A DNA stretch of 63,624 nucleotides from Hyphococcus sp. (GCA_021776395.1 JAJFFZ010000058.1:1-63624), one strand, 5' to 3'; positions 24,380-33,090 are shown, counted from the stretch's first letter. The notes: generated from the letters alone by a model not told the origin. Program-made: numbers and translations.

Positions 24380-25231
24380 CTACTTCGCGCGGCGCCATGG
24401 CGCGGCGATGTAACGGCCTTTCTGGTGCGCGCGAAACAGAAAATATAACGCCAGAATGAGCCCGATGATGATGGTGACCACCGACGCTTCAACCCCGAAA
24501 GCGCCGCCGGTCATCAGCTCCGGGCCAGACATTGTCGTGTCGAGATAACCCTCTTGCGCGAAGCCGGAAACCGCGCCGCCATAAACGCCGCCAAGGGTGA
24601 AGTTCCAGCCCGCATGAAGGCCGATCACCACCCACAGCCGGCGCGTCACCATATAGACCGCCGCCAGTAAAACCCCCGCCTCAAGCGCGATGGCAAGCGC
24701 GGCGGTGAGCGTTGCATTGTCATTGCCAAGATGCAGCGCGCCAAACAAAGCCGCGCTGAACAGCAGGGAAATCCAGGTGCCGAGCCATTCCTCGATGATG
24801 CGGAAAATTACGCCGCGCAGCGCGATTTCCTCAATAAACCCGGTGACCACCGCCGCAATCAACGGCGCGGCAAGAAGGTCGATGCTGCGCACGCCGTTGA
24901 CCTCGAAATATCCCAGTACATAAAGAACACCGATCACCGATGAGATGAATCCTGCGCCAATCAGCATGCCGATAAATAATTCCGGGACTGCATAACGGGC
25001 GGAAAATTCCGTCACCGCGCGCCCTTCAATAAGCCGCACCAATACCCAGTAAGAAAAGCACGCAGCAAAGATTGCAAAGCCTGCATTCAACGCCGCTGCA
25101 GCATTTGCATTTTCTATCGCCAATCTAGCGGCTACGGCCTGCCCAAAACTTCCCGCCGCAAACACAAAGCCGAGCAGCAAGGCAATGCCGAGGACAAGTC
25201 GCGTCAGCGGGTATCTGATAATTGTTGTCAT
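24380..25231 (-). CDS. CPBP family intramembrane glutamic protease
   Basis: 283 residues from MTTIIRYPLTRLV; an upstream TTG that overlaps the SH3 lipoprotein stop would add eight codons. About eight membrane segments. The CPBP (Rce1-like) motifs are present: EEIALRGVIFR (EExxxR), FGALHLGN (FxxxH) and GLHAGWNFTLGG (HxxxN). It is a predicted membrane-embedded protease of unknown substrate. It follows a secreted SH3-type lipoprotein gene closely and may form an operon with it. Confidence 0.9.
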   Translation of the reverse strand: MTTIIRYPLTRLVLGIALLLGFVFAAGSFGQAVAARLAIENANAAAALNAGFAIFAACFSYWVLVRLIEGRAVTEFSARYAVPELFIGMLIGAGFISSVIGVLYVLGYFEVNGVRSIDLLAAPLIAAVVTGFIEEIALRGVIFRIIEEWLGTWISLLFSAALFGALHLGNDNATLTAALAIALEAGVLLAAVYMVTRRLWVVIGLHAGWNFTLGGVYGGAVSGFAQEGYLDTTMSGPELMTGGAFGVEASVVTIIIGLILALYFLFRAHQKGRYIAAPWRRAK

Positions 25232-25251
25232 CTTCGGCGCCTCTGCTTCGT

Positions 25252-25974
25252 TCAAAGCCCAAGCAAGTTGTCATTTACGGCGGCCGGCGCAGCAACTGAA
25301 CCGGCGCGGCGCCAGGCGACGCCGTCATGACAGGCCGCATCCGCCCATTCATCTTTTTCGCTGAAAATACTGATCCGCTGGGTAAACTCAACGCACCGGA
25401 CCGGGCGCCGTCGGGGGCCGCCGGCAAGCAGCAGTTCCGTTCCCGGCGCCTTGACGGCCAGGCTTTTATGGATATAGCCGCGCACCTTGCCATCAACCGC
25501 CGCCAGCATCCATGTCCCATCAGTCAGCCTACCGACGATTTCAACGCCCGAACCGGCCGGCAACACTTCGGCAATCTTATATTGCGTGCCCGGGCCGATG
25601 CGGATGTTGGAATTGCGGGTGAGGACATAAAGCCCAAGCTCGGTCTCCATCACATAGCCGACATCGATATCGGCGCGCGCAAGCGCAATGCGCGCATTCG
25701 GATCAGGCCGTAGGTTGGCGATGGAGTACCCGCCCGGCATCACAATACCCGCCGCCCGCACGCCGCGCCAGCGCTGCGGCTTGCCGCTCTGCACCGCCGC
25801 AATGACAGCGCCGCCAAGCGCCTTGCGATCGCTGGAAGCAAGCTTCACCGACAGGGCTGAGCCAGCAGCGAAATTCTCCGCTTCATCGCTAAGGCCGAGC
25901 GATGACAGGCTGGAGCAGCCGCCAAGCGTGAGCGCGGCAAGGCAAGCAAGACAGAAGGAGCGCGGCCAAAACAT
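25252..25974 (-). CDS. SH3-domain lipoprotein
   Basis: 240 residues from MFWPRSFCLACLAALTLGGC; the lipobox LGGC puts the lipidated Cys at residue 20. After a linker, residues about 120-185 form an SH3b domain (LTRNSNIRIGPGTQYKIAEV, then GSGVEIVGRL and GYIHKSLAV). The C-terminus has a short Cys-containing segment (RRPVRCVEF ... ADAACHDG). Such proteins usually bind peptidoglycan or peptides in the periplasm. The stop is next to the start of the CPBP protease gene. Confidence 0.85.
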   Translation of the reverse strand: MFWPRSFCLACLAALTLGGCSSLSSLGLSDEAENFAAGSALSVKLASSDRKALGGAVIAAVQSGKPQRWRGVRAAGIVMPGGYSIANLRPDPNARIALARADIDVGYVMETELGLYVLTRNSNIRIGPGTQYKIAEVLPAGSGVEIVGRLTDGTWMLAAVDGKVRGYIHKSLAVKAPGTELLLAGGPRRRPVRCVEFTQRISIFSEKDEWADAACHDGVAWRRAGSVAAPAAVNDNLLGL

Positions 25975-26064
25975 AAGCGGGGACCTTTCAAACAACATAG
26001 CTTCCAGGTTGGCATATTTAAGGCCAGATGTGGAGGGCGTCGGTGACGACGTCATAAAAACTGG

Positions 26065-26388
26065 TTAATCGAGAAACGTCCGTCCCTCACGGTCCTCGAT
26101 TTCGACGATCCACAGATCCGGGTCGATGGCGATCTCTTTCTTGAGCCAGGCGTCGATCTTGTCTTCGCTCAGATCATCTTCAAACGGCTCGCGCCAGACC
26201 GGGGCGCCATCAAGGTCGCGGCTCTGAACGAATAGCTTCGCCGCCCCGCGCCCAAGATAGATTTTGACCGCGACCGCACCCGCATCAGGGTCGCCCTTGC
26301 GCGCCACCGTTGCAAATGCGCCCTCGCCTTGCGCCCGGCGCATATGCGCGGTGACGCGGATTTCAGTTTTAAGGCGCGGTTCGGTCAC
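26065..26388 (-). CDS. DUF1491 family protein
   Basis: 107 residues, starting at GTG that overlaps the stop of the upstream gene (GTGA). The pattern LKTEIRVTAHMRRAQGEGAF (start), DPDAGAVAVKIYLG and the end DPDLWIVEIEDREGRTF is that of DUF1491, a small alphaproteobacterial family of unknown function. It is translationally coupled to the sterol desaturase family gene. Confidence 0.88.
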   Translation of the reverse strand: MTEPRLKTEIRVTAHMRRAQGEGAFATVARKGDPDAGAVAVKIYLGRGAAKLFVQSRDLDGAPVWREPFEDDLSEDKIDAWLKKEIAIDPDLWIVEIEDREGRTFLD

Positions 26389-27218
26389 GGCCCCGCATCC
26401 CGCGGCGCTGGCTTCGGGATCGCCGCATGGCCGGGTTTGCGAAACGGGTCGAGCGCAAGATTGGCGAAACTGTCGGGCATGATTGCTTCCGGGCCTTCAA
26501 TGCCAAAAATTTCATCCCTCCGCAGGCGATCGGATGGGGTAAACGTGCTGAACATCTGGTCCCTCACAGAAAAAATCGTACCGAGATTGGTGTCGAGATA
26601 TTCCGGCGCCGCTGAGTGATGCAGGCGAGGAATATGCGGTGTCACCAGGATGCGCGAGGCCACGCGTTCGACGGATGGCGCCAGCGCAATGTTGGTATGG
26701 GTGAAGGTGTTGATCACAGACAGCACCACAAAATTGACCACAATCGCCTCCTCCGGCAGGCCGAGGAGGAACACCACCGGCAGGTCAATGACCGAGCGCA
26801 GCAGCGCCTCAAACGGGTGAAACCGCAGCGAGGTGGTTGCATCAATATGCGCGTCGCCATGATGGGTGCGATGGGTGCGCCACAGAAAATACCATTTGTG
26901 TAAAGCGCGATGGACGCCATAGGCGACCAGATCAAAAGCGATGACCGCCGTCAGCGCCGTTGCCCAAAATGGCGTCGAAATCTGATTAAACAATCCAATG
27001 CCGCGCACCTCCGCGATCACCGCGGCGCCATAGGACGACAATAACGGAAGCAAGCCGAGAAGGATAAACCCGTAAAAACTCATCGATGCATTACGCACCC
27101 AGCGCGCCAGGCTGATTTTCACGCCGCGTCGCCACGGCATGATCGCTTCCAGCACCAGCGCCGACGCCAGCACCCCAAGAGCAAAATAAAGTCCCGTCAC
27201 GCCTTTGAAAAAATCCAT
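26385..27218 (-). CDS. Sterol desaturase / fatty acid hydroxylase family protein
   Basis: 277 residues with four or more membrane segments and the three His clusters of the di-iron hydroxylases: HRALHKWYFLWRTHRTHHGD (HxxxH and HxxHH), HTNIAL, and HIPRLHHS. The substrate could be a sterol-like lipid, carotenoid or fatty acyl chain in the inner membrane; nothing nearby decides this. It is followed by the coupled DUF1491 gene. Confidence 0.92.
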   Translation of the reverse strand: MDFFKGVTGLYFALGVLASALVLEAIMPWRRGVKISLARWVRNASMSFYGFILLGLLPLLSSYGAAVIAEVRGIGLFNQISTPFWATALTAVIAFDLVAYGVHRALHKWYFLWRTHRTHHGDAHIDATTSLRFHPFEALLRSVIDLPVVFLLGLPEEAIVVNFVVLSVINTFTHTNIALAPSVERVASRILVTPHIPRLHHSAAPEYLDTNLGTIFSVRDQMFSTFTPSDRLRRDEIFGIEGPEAIMPDSFANLALDPFRKPGHAAIPKPAPRDAGP

Positions 27219-27568
27219 ATTGATTGGCCTGCTGATCTCTCAATGGCGCCGGTGTTCAGCGCTTTAGCATAAAACTCTATTGCCCCTGCATGCTAGTCTG
27301 ATTTTTGAGCCGTGCAACAAACGCTACAGCTGCGCCGTTTTGGCGCATGAGCGCAAAGACTAAGCGCGAGCTGTCTGCGCCAGACACAACCATGGCGGGC
27401 TGTGCGTTGCAATCAACCTTGCCAAACTGTATCATTTTGGGAGACGGCAGGTTTGGCTGTCTCTACGGTAGGAATGGGGGAGTGAAATATTTCACGATTG
27501 CGCCGGCGTTGCGCGGTTCTGCTGCGATTGCCGGAACAATGAAACCCGTAAATCAAGGAGTGATGAGG
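27219..27568. other. Intergenic region upstream of the three mini-proteins
   Basis: 350 bp between the divergent sterol desaturase gene and the first VPEM-type gene. I see no convincing gene. The last 20 bases contain the AAGGAG ribosome site. A promoter for the mini-protein genes must be here, but I could not choose one with confidence. Confidence 0.5.
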
Positions 27569-27736
27569 ATGACGAAATATATTATAGCGGGCGCTCTGAC
27601 GCTGATGTCAACGGCGGCCTTAGCAGGCCAGGCTTGGGATGAAGTGCCGGAAATGAGCGCTGGCGCGGGTGTTGCAGCGGTTGCGTTGCTGATCGGCGTT
27701 GCCGCGATTATTCGCGAGCGCAGCAAACGTAAATAG
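27569..27736 (+). CDS. Mini exosortase substrate 1 (VPEM-type C-terminal sorting signal)
   Basis: 55 residues. I start at MTKYIIAGALTL because AAGGAG lies eight bases upstream; an earlier in-frame ATG is too close to it. A signal peptide (cleavage after LMSTAALA, residue 19) is followed by only six residues, then the motif VPEMSAG, a membrane segment (about 33-49) and the basic tail RERSKRK. This tripartite end is that of VPEID-CTERM/PEP-CTERM proteins, processed by exosortases. After both cleavages almost nothing would remain, a peptide of about 6-9 residues. It is a close paralogue of the next gene. Confidence 0.8.
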   Translation: MTKYIIAGALTLMSTAALAGQAWDEVPEMSAGAGVAAVALLIGVAAIIRERSKRK

Positions 27737-27749
27737 AGGGGATATAACG

Positions 27750-27917
27750 ATGACGAAATTTATTTTGGCGGGAGCCTTTGCTTTGATGTCGACGGCGGCC
27801 TTAGCTGGCGAGCCTTGGGTTGAAGTGCCGGAAATGAGCGCCGGCGCTGGCGTTGCCGCAGTTGCGTTGCTGATCGGCGTTGGTGCGATTATTCGTGAGC
27901 GCAGCAAACGAAAATAA
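27750..27917 (+). CDS. Mini exosortase substrate 2 (VPEM-type C-terminal sorting signal)
   Basis: 55 residues, 14 bp after substrate 1 and nearly identical in plan: signal peptide MTKFILAGAFALMSTAALA, six residues (GEPWVE), VPEMSAG, membrane segment and RERSKRK. GAGGGGA serves as ribosome site. A recent tandem duplication is evident: the C-terminal 30 residues differ from copy 1 by one position (Ala to Gly). The Trp four residues before the Pro of VPE is kept in both. Confidence 0.8.
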   Translation: MTKFILAGAFALMSTAALAGEPWVEVPEMSAGAGVAAVALLIGVGAIIRERSKRK

Positions 27918-27947
27918 ACCAACCATAAGAACGGGGAGACAATGACG

Positions 27948-28178
27948 ATGAAAAATCTTACGATCATAGGCGCGTTGGCGCTGCTTACGGCGCCTGCAAA
28001 AGCGACGGACTACATGGACTGCAATGTATCTTCAGTCACATCTGCAATAAAGAATTTGGTGGTTATTGCAGAACCATGCAACCAAGTGCCTGAAATGAGC
28101 GCTGGCGCGGGCGTGGCGGCGATTGCATTGCTGGTCGGCGTTGCCGCGATTATTCGTGAGCGGACCAAACGCAAATAG
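27948..28178 (+). CDS. Mini exosortase substrate 3 (VPEM-type, with cysteine-bearing mature part)
   Basis: 76 residues from MKNLTIIGALALL (GGGGAG nine bases upstream; an ATG two codons earlier is too close). The signal peptide ends at APAKA. The mature part before the motif is longer than in copies 1 and 2, about 28 residues, and has two Cys (YMDCNV and AEPCNQ) that could form a disulfide. The C-terminus VPEMSAGAGVAAIALLVG with RERTKRK is the same sorting signal. It is followed by a hairpin terminator, so the three mini genes form one short unit. Confidence 0.8.
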   Translation: MKNLTIIGALALLTAPAKATDYMDCNVSSVTSAIKNLVVIAEPCNQVPEMSAGAGVAAIALLVGVAAIIRERTKRK

Positions 28179-28202
28179 GCTTTGATTTCGTTAACCATTA
28201 AG

Positions 28203-28230
28203 ACGGCCCTTCACCTTCGTGGAGGGCCGT
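28203..28230 (+). terminator. Hairpin after the mini exosortase substrates
   Basis: ACGGCCCT and AGGGCCGT pair around a 12-base loop, followed by TTCCTT. Placed 24 bp after the third mini gene, it separates these from the exosortase gene. Confidence 0.7.
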
Positions 28231-28311
28231 TTCCTTGCGTGTTTTCTTAGCCGCCATACGCACCCGCGCGCAGCATGGCGTATTTCTGGCATCCCCGCAG
28301 GTCGTTAGCTT

Positions 28312-28340
28312 TTGCTTCCAGAGGCGCGCGCGGTTATAAA
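28312..28340 (+). promoter_or_regulatory. Predicted promoter for a leaderless exosortase mRNA
   Basis: TTGCTT (28312-28317) and TATAAA (28335-28340) are separated by 17 bp. Transcription would start six to eight bases later, at or next to the GTG start codon at 28346, which has no ribosome site. This would be a leaderless transcript. Confidence 0.45.
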
Positions 28341-28345
28341 TAGAC

Positions 28346-30004
28346 GTGGCTGAGACATCTTCATACCCAACAAGTGCGGCGCCCGGAAGCACGCCTGTGA
28401 TATTGCGCGGGGCGCTAATTTTAACGCTGGCGCTGATTGAGCTGCCGGTTCTGGCATTCCTTTACGACCCGATGACAATTAACGCCACCGACCCGCGCTG
28501 GCTGACGGCGCGTGAATGGTTACGGGAAATGGTCCCTGCCGCGATCTTTTTTGGCGTCGCGCTCGGCGTCTTGCTGACCCCGCAGCGGCGCGCACTGCTT
28601 GCTGATTGGCGATCGGCAGCAGCTCGGCGCGGTTGGGCGCCGTGGACGCTCGCCAACCTTATCGGCTTTGCCGTCCTTGCCGTTGCGACCGTCGCGTTTA
28701 ACGCCTATGGCGCAAGCCTTAGCAAGCCGCCTTGGGCTTTATTTGGCTTATGGAGCGTCGGCGTGATCGGCCTTTATGTTCCGTTGGCGCTGGCGTTAGC
28801 GCCGATCCCATTCTTTGTGCGACTGATAGATCGCGAAAAATGGATATTCACCCTGGCGGGAGGCGCTGCGGGATTTGTCACCGGCGCCTCGGTACTGTCG
28901 CGACAGTCCTGGAATTTTCTTTCCGAGGCCACGTTCCAGGTCTCCGCCTTTATTCTTAGCCTTTACGAAAAAGATGTGTTCGTCGATCCGGCGCGGCGCC
29001 TGCTCGGGGCGGATGGGTTCATTGTCAGCATTGCCGCCGCCTGTTCCGGCTATGAAGGGATCGGTCTGGTGACGGTGTTTTTGACAATATATCTGTGGGT
29101 ATTCCGCGCCGCGTTGCGGTTTCCGGGCGTCTATCTGATCTTGCCGGCGGGCATTGCCGCAATCTGGATATTAAACAGCGTGCGCATCGCCGCGCTGATT
29201 AGTCTCGGCGCTCATGCCTCGCCAGAGGTCGCCATCGCCGGGTTTCATTCCCAGGCCGGGTGGATGATGTTCCTGATCGTGACGATAGGCATTATGCTGG
29301 CGACCCACCACATTGGGTTTTTCCGCAACGAGACCGCGCATGCGTCAGACGCTGTGCCCGCCCCGGCCTTTCGCGAAGCGATGTTTTTACTGACGCCGTT
29401 CCTGGCGATGACGGCTGCGGGGATTGTCGCCGCCGCTTTCACCGCCGACGGTTATTGGCTTTATAGCTTGCGGGTGATTGCGATTGGCGCGGCGCTTGTC
29501 GCCGGCTGGCGGTTTTATCGCAATCTTGCCCTGCCGGAGAACTTGCGCGCTTACGCCGAGCCGGCGCTGATTGGCGCAGGCGTCGGTATTGCTTGGATTG
29601 CGAGCGATCCCGGACGCGGTGAGGCGAGCGATCTCGGCATATGGCTGGCGGGCATGCCAGCGGCGATGGCGGCTTTCTGGATCGTTATGCGCACCATCGG
29701 CACAATCCTCCTTGTGCCGATTGCCGAAGAGCTCGCCTTTCGCGGCTATCTACACCGCAAACTGATCGCCGACCGCTTTGAGGCGGTGGCTGAAGGCGCC
29801 TTTACCTGGAAGGCGTTCGTTATCTCATCAGTTTTGTTCGCGGCGCTGCACGACCGCTGGCTCGCCGGCGGCCTCGCCGGCGCCGCCTTCGCGCTCGCGC
29901 TGTATCGCTCTGGCAAAGTCTCTGGCGCCATCATCGCGCTTATGTCGGCCAATGCAGTGATCGCCTTCTGGGCGATTGCCTTCGGGCAGTGGAGTTTGCT
30001 TTAG
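28346..30004 (+). CDS. xrtE: Exosortase E fused to CPBP intramembrane protease (XrtE type)
   Basis: 552 residues, GTG start. Residues about 20-325 form an exosortase with many membrane segments and the catalytic triad in its usual motifs: Cys233 in AAACSGYEG, Arg280 in NSVRIAAL, His301 in AGFHSQAGW. Residues about 345-552 form a CPBP/CAAX-type protease with EELAFRGYLHR (Glu461, Glu462, Arg466), His502 in FAALHDRW and an Asn in MSANAV. This fusion is known as the exosortase E/protease of the VPEID-CTERM system. It would cut and transfer proteins with VPE-type C-terminal signals, here the three mini-proteins just upstream. It seems to have its own promoter. Confidence 0.93.
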   Translation: MAETSSYPTSAAPGSTPVILRGALILTLALIELPVLAFLYDPMTINATDPRWLTAREWLREMVPAAIFFGVALGVLLTPQRRALLADWRSAAARRGWAPWTLANLIGFAVLAVATVAFNAYGASLSKPPWALFGLWSVGVIGLYVPLALALAPIPFFVRLIDREKWIFTLAGGAAGFVTGASVLSRQSWNFLSEATFQVSAFILSLYEKDVFVDPARRLLGADGFIVSIAAACSGYEGIGLVTVFLTIYLWVFRAALRFPGVYLILPAGIAAIWILNSVRIAALISLGAHASPEVAIAGFHSQAGWMMFLIVTIGIMLATHHIGFFRNETAHASDAVPAPAFREAMFLLTPFLAMTAAGIVAAAFTADGYWLYSLRVIAIGAALVAGWRFYRNLALPENLRAYAEPALIGAGVGIAWIASDPGRGEASDLGIWLAGMPAAMAAFWIVMRTIGTILLVPIAEELAFRGYLHRKLIADRFEAVAEGAFTWKAFVISSVLFAALHDRWLAGGLAGAAFALALYRSGKVSGAIIALMSANAVIAFWAIAFGQWSLL

Positions 30005-30023
30005 GCGCCGTTAAAGCGACGCC

Positions 30024-30401
30024 TTATTCCTGATAATAATCACCTGACGGCGGTTGCGCCAACATGCTCATCAGGGCCTGTATGTCATCAGGCGATATCG
30101 CAGCTGCGGCGACTTGATGATCTTCGACCGAACTCCATTTCTCGATAACAATAATGGTTTCCTGCATATCAACCGCCGAAAGGATCTCATGGGAAATATA
30201 GCCATGCGCGTTCTCAATCGGTTGCACGGCCTCAGCTAAAGTTTGTTTCACTGTTTCGGCTTGTCCCGGTTGAGCCGTAAATGTGTTGATGCGCGTAATC
30301 ACGGCCTCACCACCCGGCGCCTCTGCGAACGCGCTGAACAACGATATCCCAGCAATAACTATTGCCGCGCCGGCAAACATTTTGATTCGTAACGCCGTCA
30401 T
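30024..30401 (-). CDS. Secreted protein with antibiotic biosynthesis monooxygenase (ABM)-like domain
   Basis: 125 residues from MTALRIKMFAGAAIV. A signal peptide (ending near FSAFAEA) precedes an ABM-like dimeric alpha/beta-barrel: VITRINTFTAQPGQAETVKQ, AHGYISHEILSA, TIIVIEKWSSVEDHQ. Most ABM proteins are cytosolic, so export is unusual. Catalytic activity cannot be inferred. It converges with the exosortase gene and follows the histidine kinase gene on the same strand. Confidence 0.78.
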   Translation of the reverse strand: MTALRIKMFAGAAIVIAGISLFSAFAEAPGGEAVITRINTFTAQPGQAETVKQTLAEAVQPIENAHGYISHEILSAVDMQETIIVIEKWSSVEDHQVAAAAISPDDIQALMSMLAQPPSGDYYQE

Positions 30402-30429
30402 GTGAACCTCTGAGTAAATATGCGCCAGT

Positions 30430-31731
30430 TTACGCCGCATCCGCGGCGCGGTCGCGGCGATAGGCGTTGACGCGGTCGAGCTGGCTTTGGATGTCGCAGG
30501 CCGATGGGCTGACGGCAGGGCTTTGCCCGCCGGCAAATGCGCGCCGCACCGGCAGGGTAAAGCGCGCGCTCGTGCCTTTGCCGGGTTCTGATTGCAGCCG
30601 CAAGGCGCCGCCATGCAGCTTGGCCAGCGAGAACGCCAGCGACAGGCCGAGGCCTGAGCCTTTTGCTCCGCGTACGCCATTTTGATGGGTGTCGGAATAT
30701 CGCCCACCCTGTTTGGCCAGCACCATTGCGTTCATGCCAATGCCGGTGTCGCGCACGGTGAAATCGAGCGCGCCGCATTTTTCTTCAACCGACAATTCAA
30801 TCTCGCCTTCGGCTGTAAACTTCACCGCATTGGTGAGGAGGTTGATCAGGATTTGTTTGACTACGCGCGCATCAATCATGGTTTCGGGCAGGTCGGGCGC
30901 AATATTGACCCGCAAGGAAAGTCCCGCCCGCGCCGCCTCGCTGCGGATCATCGCGGCGCATTCGCGCGCTGCCGGTCCCGGCGCGGCCAGCACGGGATTG
31001 AGACCATAGCGCCCGGTCTCCACCTTGGCGTAGTCAAACAGCGATGCGATCAGCTCTTGCAGATGCGCGCCTGCGGCATGGATATCGCCGACATATTCGG
31101 CGTATTTCTCATGCCCGAGCGGGCCATAGGTCTCCGCCCGCATCGCATCGGCAAAACCCATAATCGCGTTGAGCGGGGTTTTCATCTCATGGCTTAAATT
31201 CGCCATCAACTCAGGCGGCGCGGGTGTGGGCGTTGGATTTGATTCAGGCGATATTTGCGGCGCGGATTGCACGCCAACCGAATGCGGCATCGCCTGGCGG
31301 GCGACGCGCTCTTCGGCGATGCGCGTCTCGCGGCTTCGCGCCAACTCCTCGCTGCGGTCGCGAATGAGCGCCATCAAGCGGCCGCGGCCAAGCGGCGTAA
31401 AGGTGATTTCCGCCAGCGCCGCCGCCCGGCGCACCCGCAACAGCCGGAAATTTGCGCGCAGCCGGCTCGCCGGCGCATAAGCGCTAGTCGTCGCCGCAAC
31501 CATCGCCGCGCGCACCGCCGCACGGTCCTCCCGGCGGACAAAATCAAACAATGAGCGGCCGACCAGATTGCCCGCCGCGCCAATCATCTCCGCCGCCGAT
31601 GGCGAGACTTCCAGGAAAATGCCGTCATCATACAGCGAGGCCACTATATCGCCGGTTCCGCCGCGCCAGACCGGGCCGCCGCGCGCAGCCGAGGCGAGCT
31701 TTTTAATGAGGGCAATAGGGCGAAATTCCAT
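30430..31731 (-). CDS. PAS-type sensor histidine kinase
   Basis: 433 residues with no membrane segment, thus cytosolic. An N-terminal PAS-like domain (about 25-125, e.g. VSPSAAEMIGAAGNLVGRSLF) is followed by a Pro-rich linker, HisKA with NLSHEMKTPLNA (His181), and the ATPase domain with ILINLLTNAVKFT, DTGIGM and GSGLGLSLA. Tail residues are poorly conserved. No partner regulator is adjacent. Confidence 0.9.
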   Translation of the reverse strand: MEFRPIALIKKLASAARGGPVWRGGTGDIVASLYDDGIFLEVSPSAAEMIGAAGNLVGRSLFDFVRREDRAAVRAAMVAATTSAYAPASRLRANFRLLRVRRAAALAEITFTPLGRGRLMALIRDRSEELARSRETRIAEERVARQAMPHSVGVQSAPQISPESNPTPTPAPPELMANLSHEMKTPLNAIMGFADAMRAETYGPLGHEKYAEYVGDIHAAGAHLQELIASLFDYAKVETGRYGLNPVLAAPGPAARECAAMIRSEAARAGLSLRVNIAPDLPETMIDARVVKQILINLLTNAVKFTAEGEIELSVEEKCGALDFTVRDTGIGMNAMVLAKQGGRYSDTHQNGVRGAKGSGLGLSLAFSLAKLHGGALRLQSEPGKGTSARFTLPVRRAFAGGQSPAVSPSACDIQSQLDRVNAYRRDRAADAA

Positions 31732-31999
31732 GGGATATCAGAGGTCTGGGGCCGCTGCCTTCTTAACTATTTCGACAGATTCGTTAACGCCGGTTCACCA
31801 TGGAGCGATTGTCGTTAATAAAGACTGAATGAGCAAAAACCCCATAAAAATTGCATATTGGTCCCCGAACGCTCGAATTTGGTGATAATTCAGTTAGGAT
31901 CGTCAGCGCGGTGTTAATCGATAGGGCGGTAATGTGACGGGCATGTCGGGGGGGCTTTTGCGCGCCCGATGGACTGTCACATTCTGGGAGAAGTTATCT

Positions 32000-33037
32000 A
32001 TGTCGCGTAACAGATTGCAAAACCCGGCGAGCGCCGCTGCGTGTTTTGCCCCGCTTAGGGCCCGCCGCCGAACCGCCTCCAAACCACTGATTATCGCTGC
32101 CGCCCTCGCTGTCGGCTTTGCCGTCACCGGCGTTTCCGCCGACACGCTGGCGCAACCCAAAGACGAAGCGCTGGAGCGCGCGGCCGCCAACTATATCCGC
32201 TTTCGCGAAGATGTTTCAGCGATTGAGGCGATGACGTTTGACAACGCCAAAGTCACGCGCGAGGCGCATCGCCGCCTGGCCGCGCATGATTCTAGCGAAT
32301 TATCATCCGGCTGGGTCGCCTATGCGGCGCTGGTCGCCGCCGACACGCCGGAATTTGCCGCCGCGCTCAAGAAAGAAATGAAGAAGAAAAAACGCCGCAA
32401 CGAGCTTGGCGGCGCCAAAGGCCTGCTCTCGCATCTGGCCCAGGACCCGTCTTACGCCCGCAAGCTCCCCGGCGCCAAAAAAGCCATCGCCGCCATTCTG
32501 GCCATGACCGCCCATGACGGCGCGCGCATCGCCGCGCTTGGCGAAGCGTTCAAGACCCAGGCCTATGCGATGCAGAAAACCAAATGGGGCAAGCAACGCA
32601 TTGCCGGCAGTCAGGAACGCATCAAGGACGCCTCCGCCTATCGCCGCAACCGCGGCGCCGCGACCGCGCCGTCGCTTGTGCACTCTAGCGAAGGCGGCGT
32701 CATCGCCCCCTCGCTCGCCAGCGCCAATGCAAATTGGGACGCCAACTGGGGCGAGGATGCGCCGGCCAGCGCCATGAGCGAGAAAAACGCGCAAGTGATT
32801 ATGGACCGTGTGCTGAACTTAGCGGCGCGCTATTCCACCGGGACGCTCAATGCCACCGTCGTCAGCGCCTACGCCAAGAACAACAAATCCGACCGCTGCC
32901 TGTCGATGGCCAAGCTGACGCTCGACCAATGCATCGCCGCCACGCGCACGCCCTATGAAGAAGCGTTCTGCCTCGGCGAGCACGGCCTTAACGATATCGC
33001 CACATGCGTCGGCTGGGTCGGCGCCCCGTCATCATAA
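32000..33037 (+). CDS. Secreted hypothetical protein
   Basis: 345 residues from MSRNRLQNPAS, with GGGAG nine bases upstream. An unusually long basic N-terminal region precedes a hydrophobic signal (IIAAALAVGFAVTG, cleavage near VSADTLA). The mature part is helical and Lys/Ala-rich (KKEMKKKKRRNELG), and the last 70 residues contain four Cys (DRCLSMAKL, DQCIAATR, AFCLGEHG, ATCVGWVG) that suggest two disulfides. I do not recognise the family. It ends in front of a shared terminator. Confidence 0.75.
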   Translation: MSRNRLQNPASAAACFAPLRARRRTASKPLIIAAALAVGFAVTGVSADTLAQPKDEALERAAANYIRFREDVSAIEAMTFDNAKVTREAHRRLAAHDSSELSSGWVAYAALVAADTPEFAAALKKEMKKKKRRNELGGAKGLLSHLAQDPSYARKLPGAKKAIAAILAMTAHDGARIAALGEAFKTQAYAMQKTKWGKQRIAGSQERIKDASAYRRNRGAATAPSLVHSSEGGVIAPSLASANANWDANWGEDAPASAMSEKNAQVIMDRVLNLAARYSTGTLNATVVSAYAKNNKSDRCLSMAKLTLDQCIAATRTPYEEAFCLGEHGLNDIATCVGWVGAPSS

Positions 33038-33090
33038 AACTGGCGTCTTAAAGCTGGCGTCATAAAACTATAAACTTGCACGACAATAAA

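Noticed and set aside
24380-25231. Second exosortase-linked protease
   Set aside because: It has only the CPBP motifs and no exosortase Cys/Arg/His set, and it lies 2.3 kb from the mini-proteins on the other strand.
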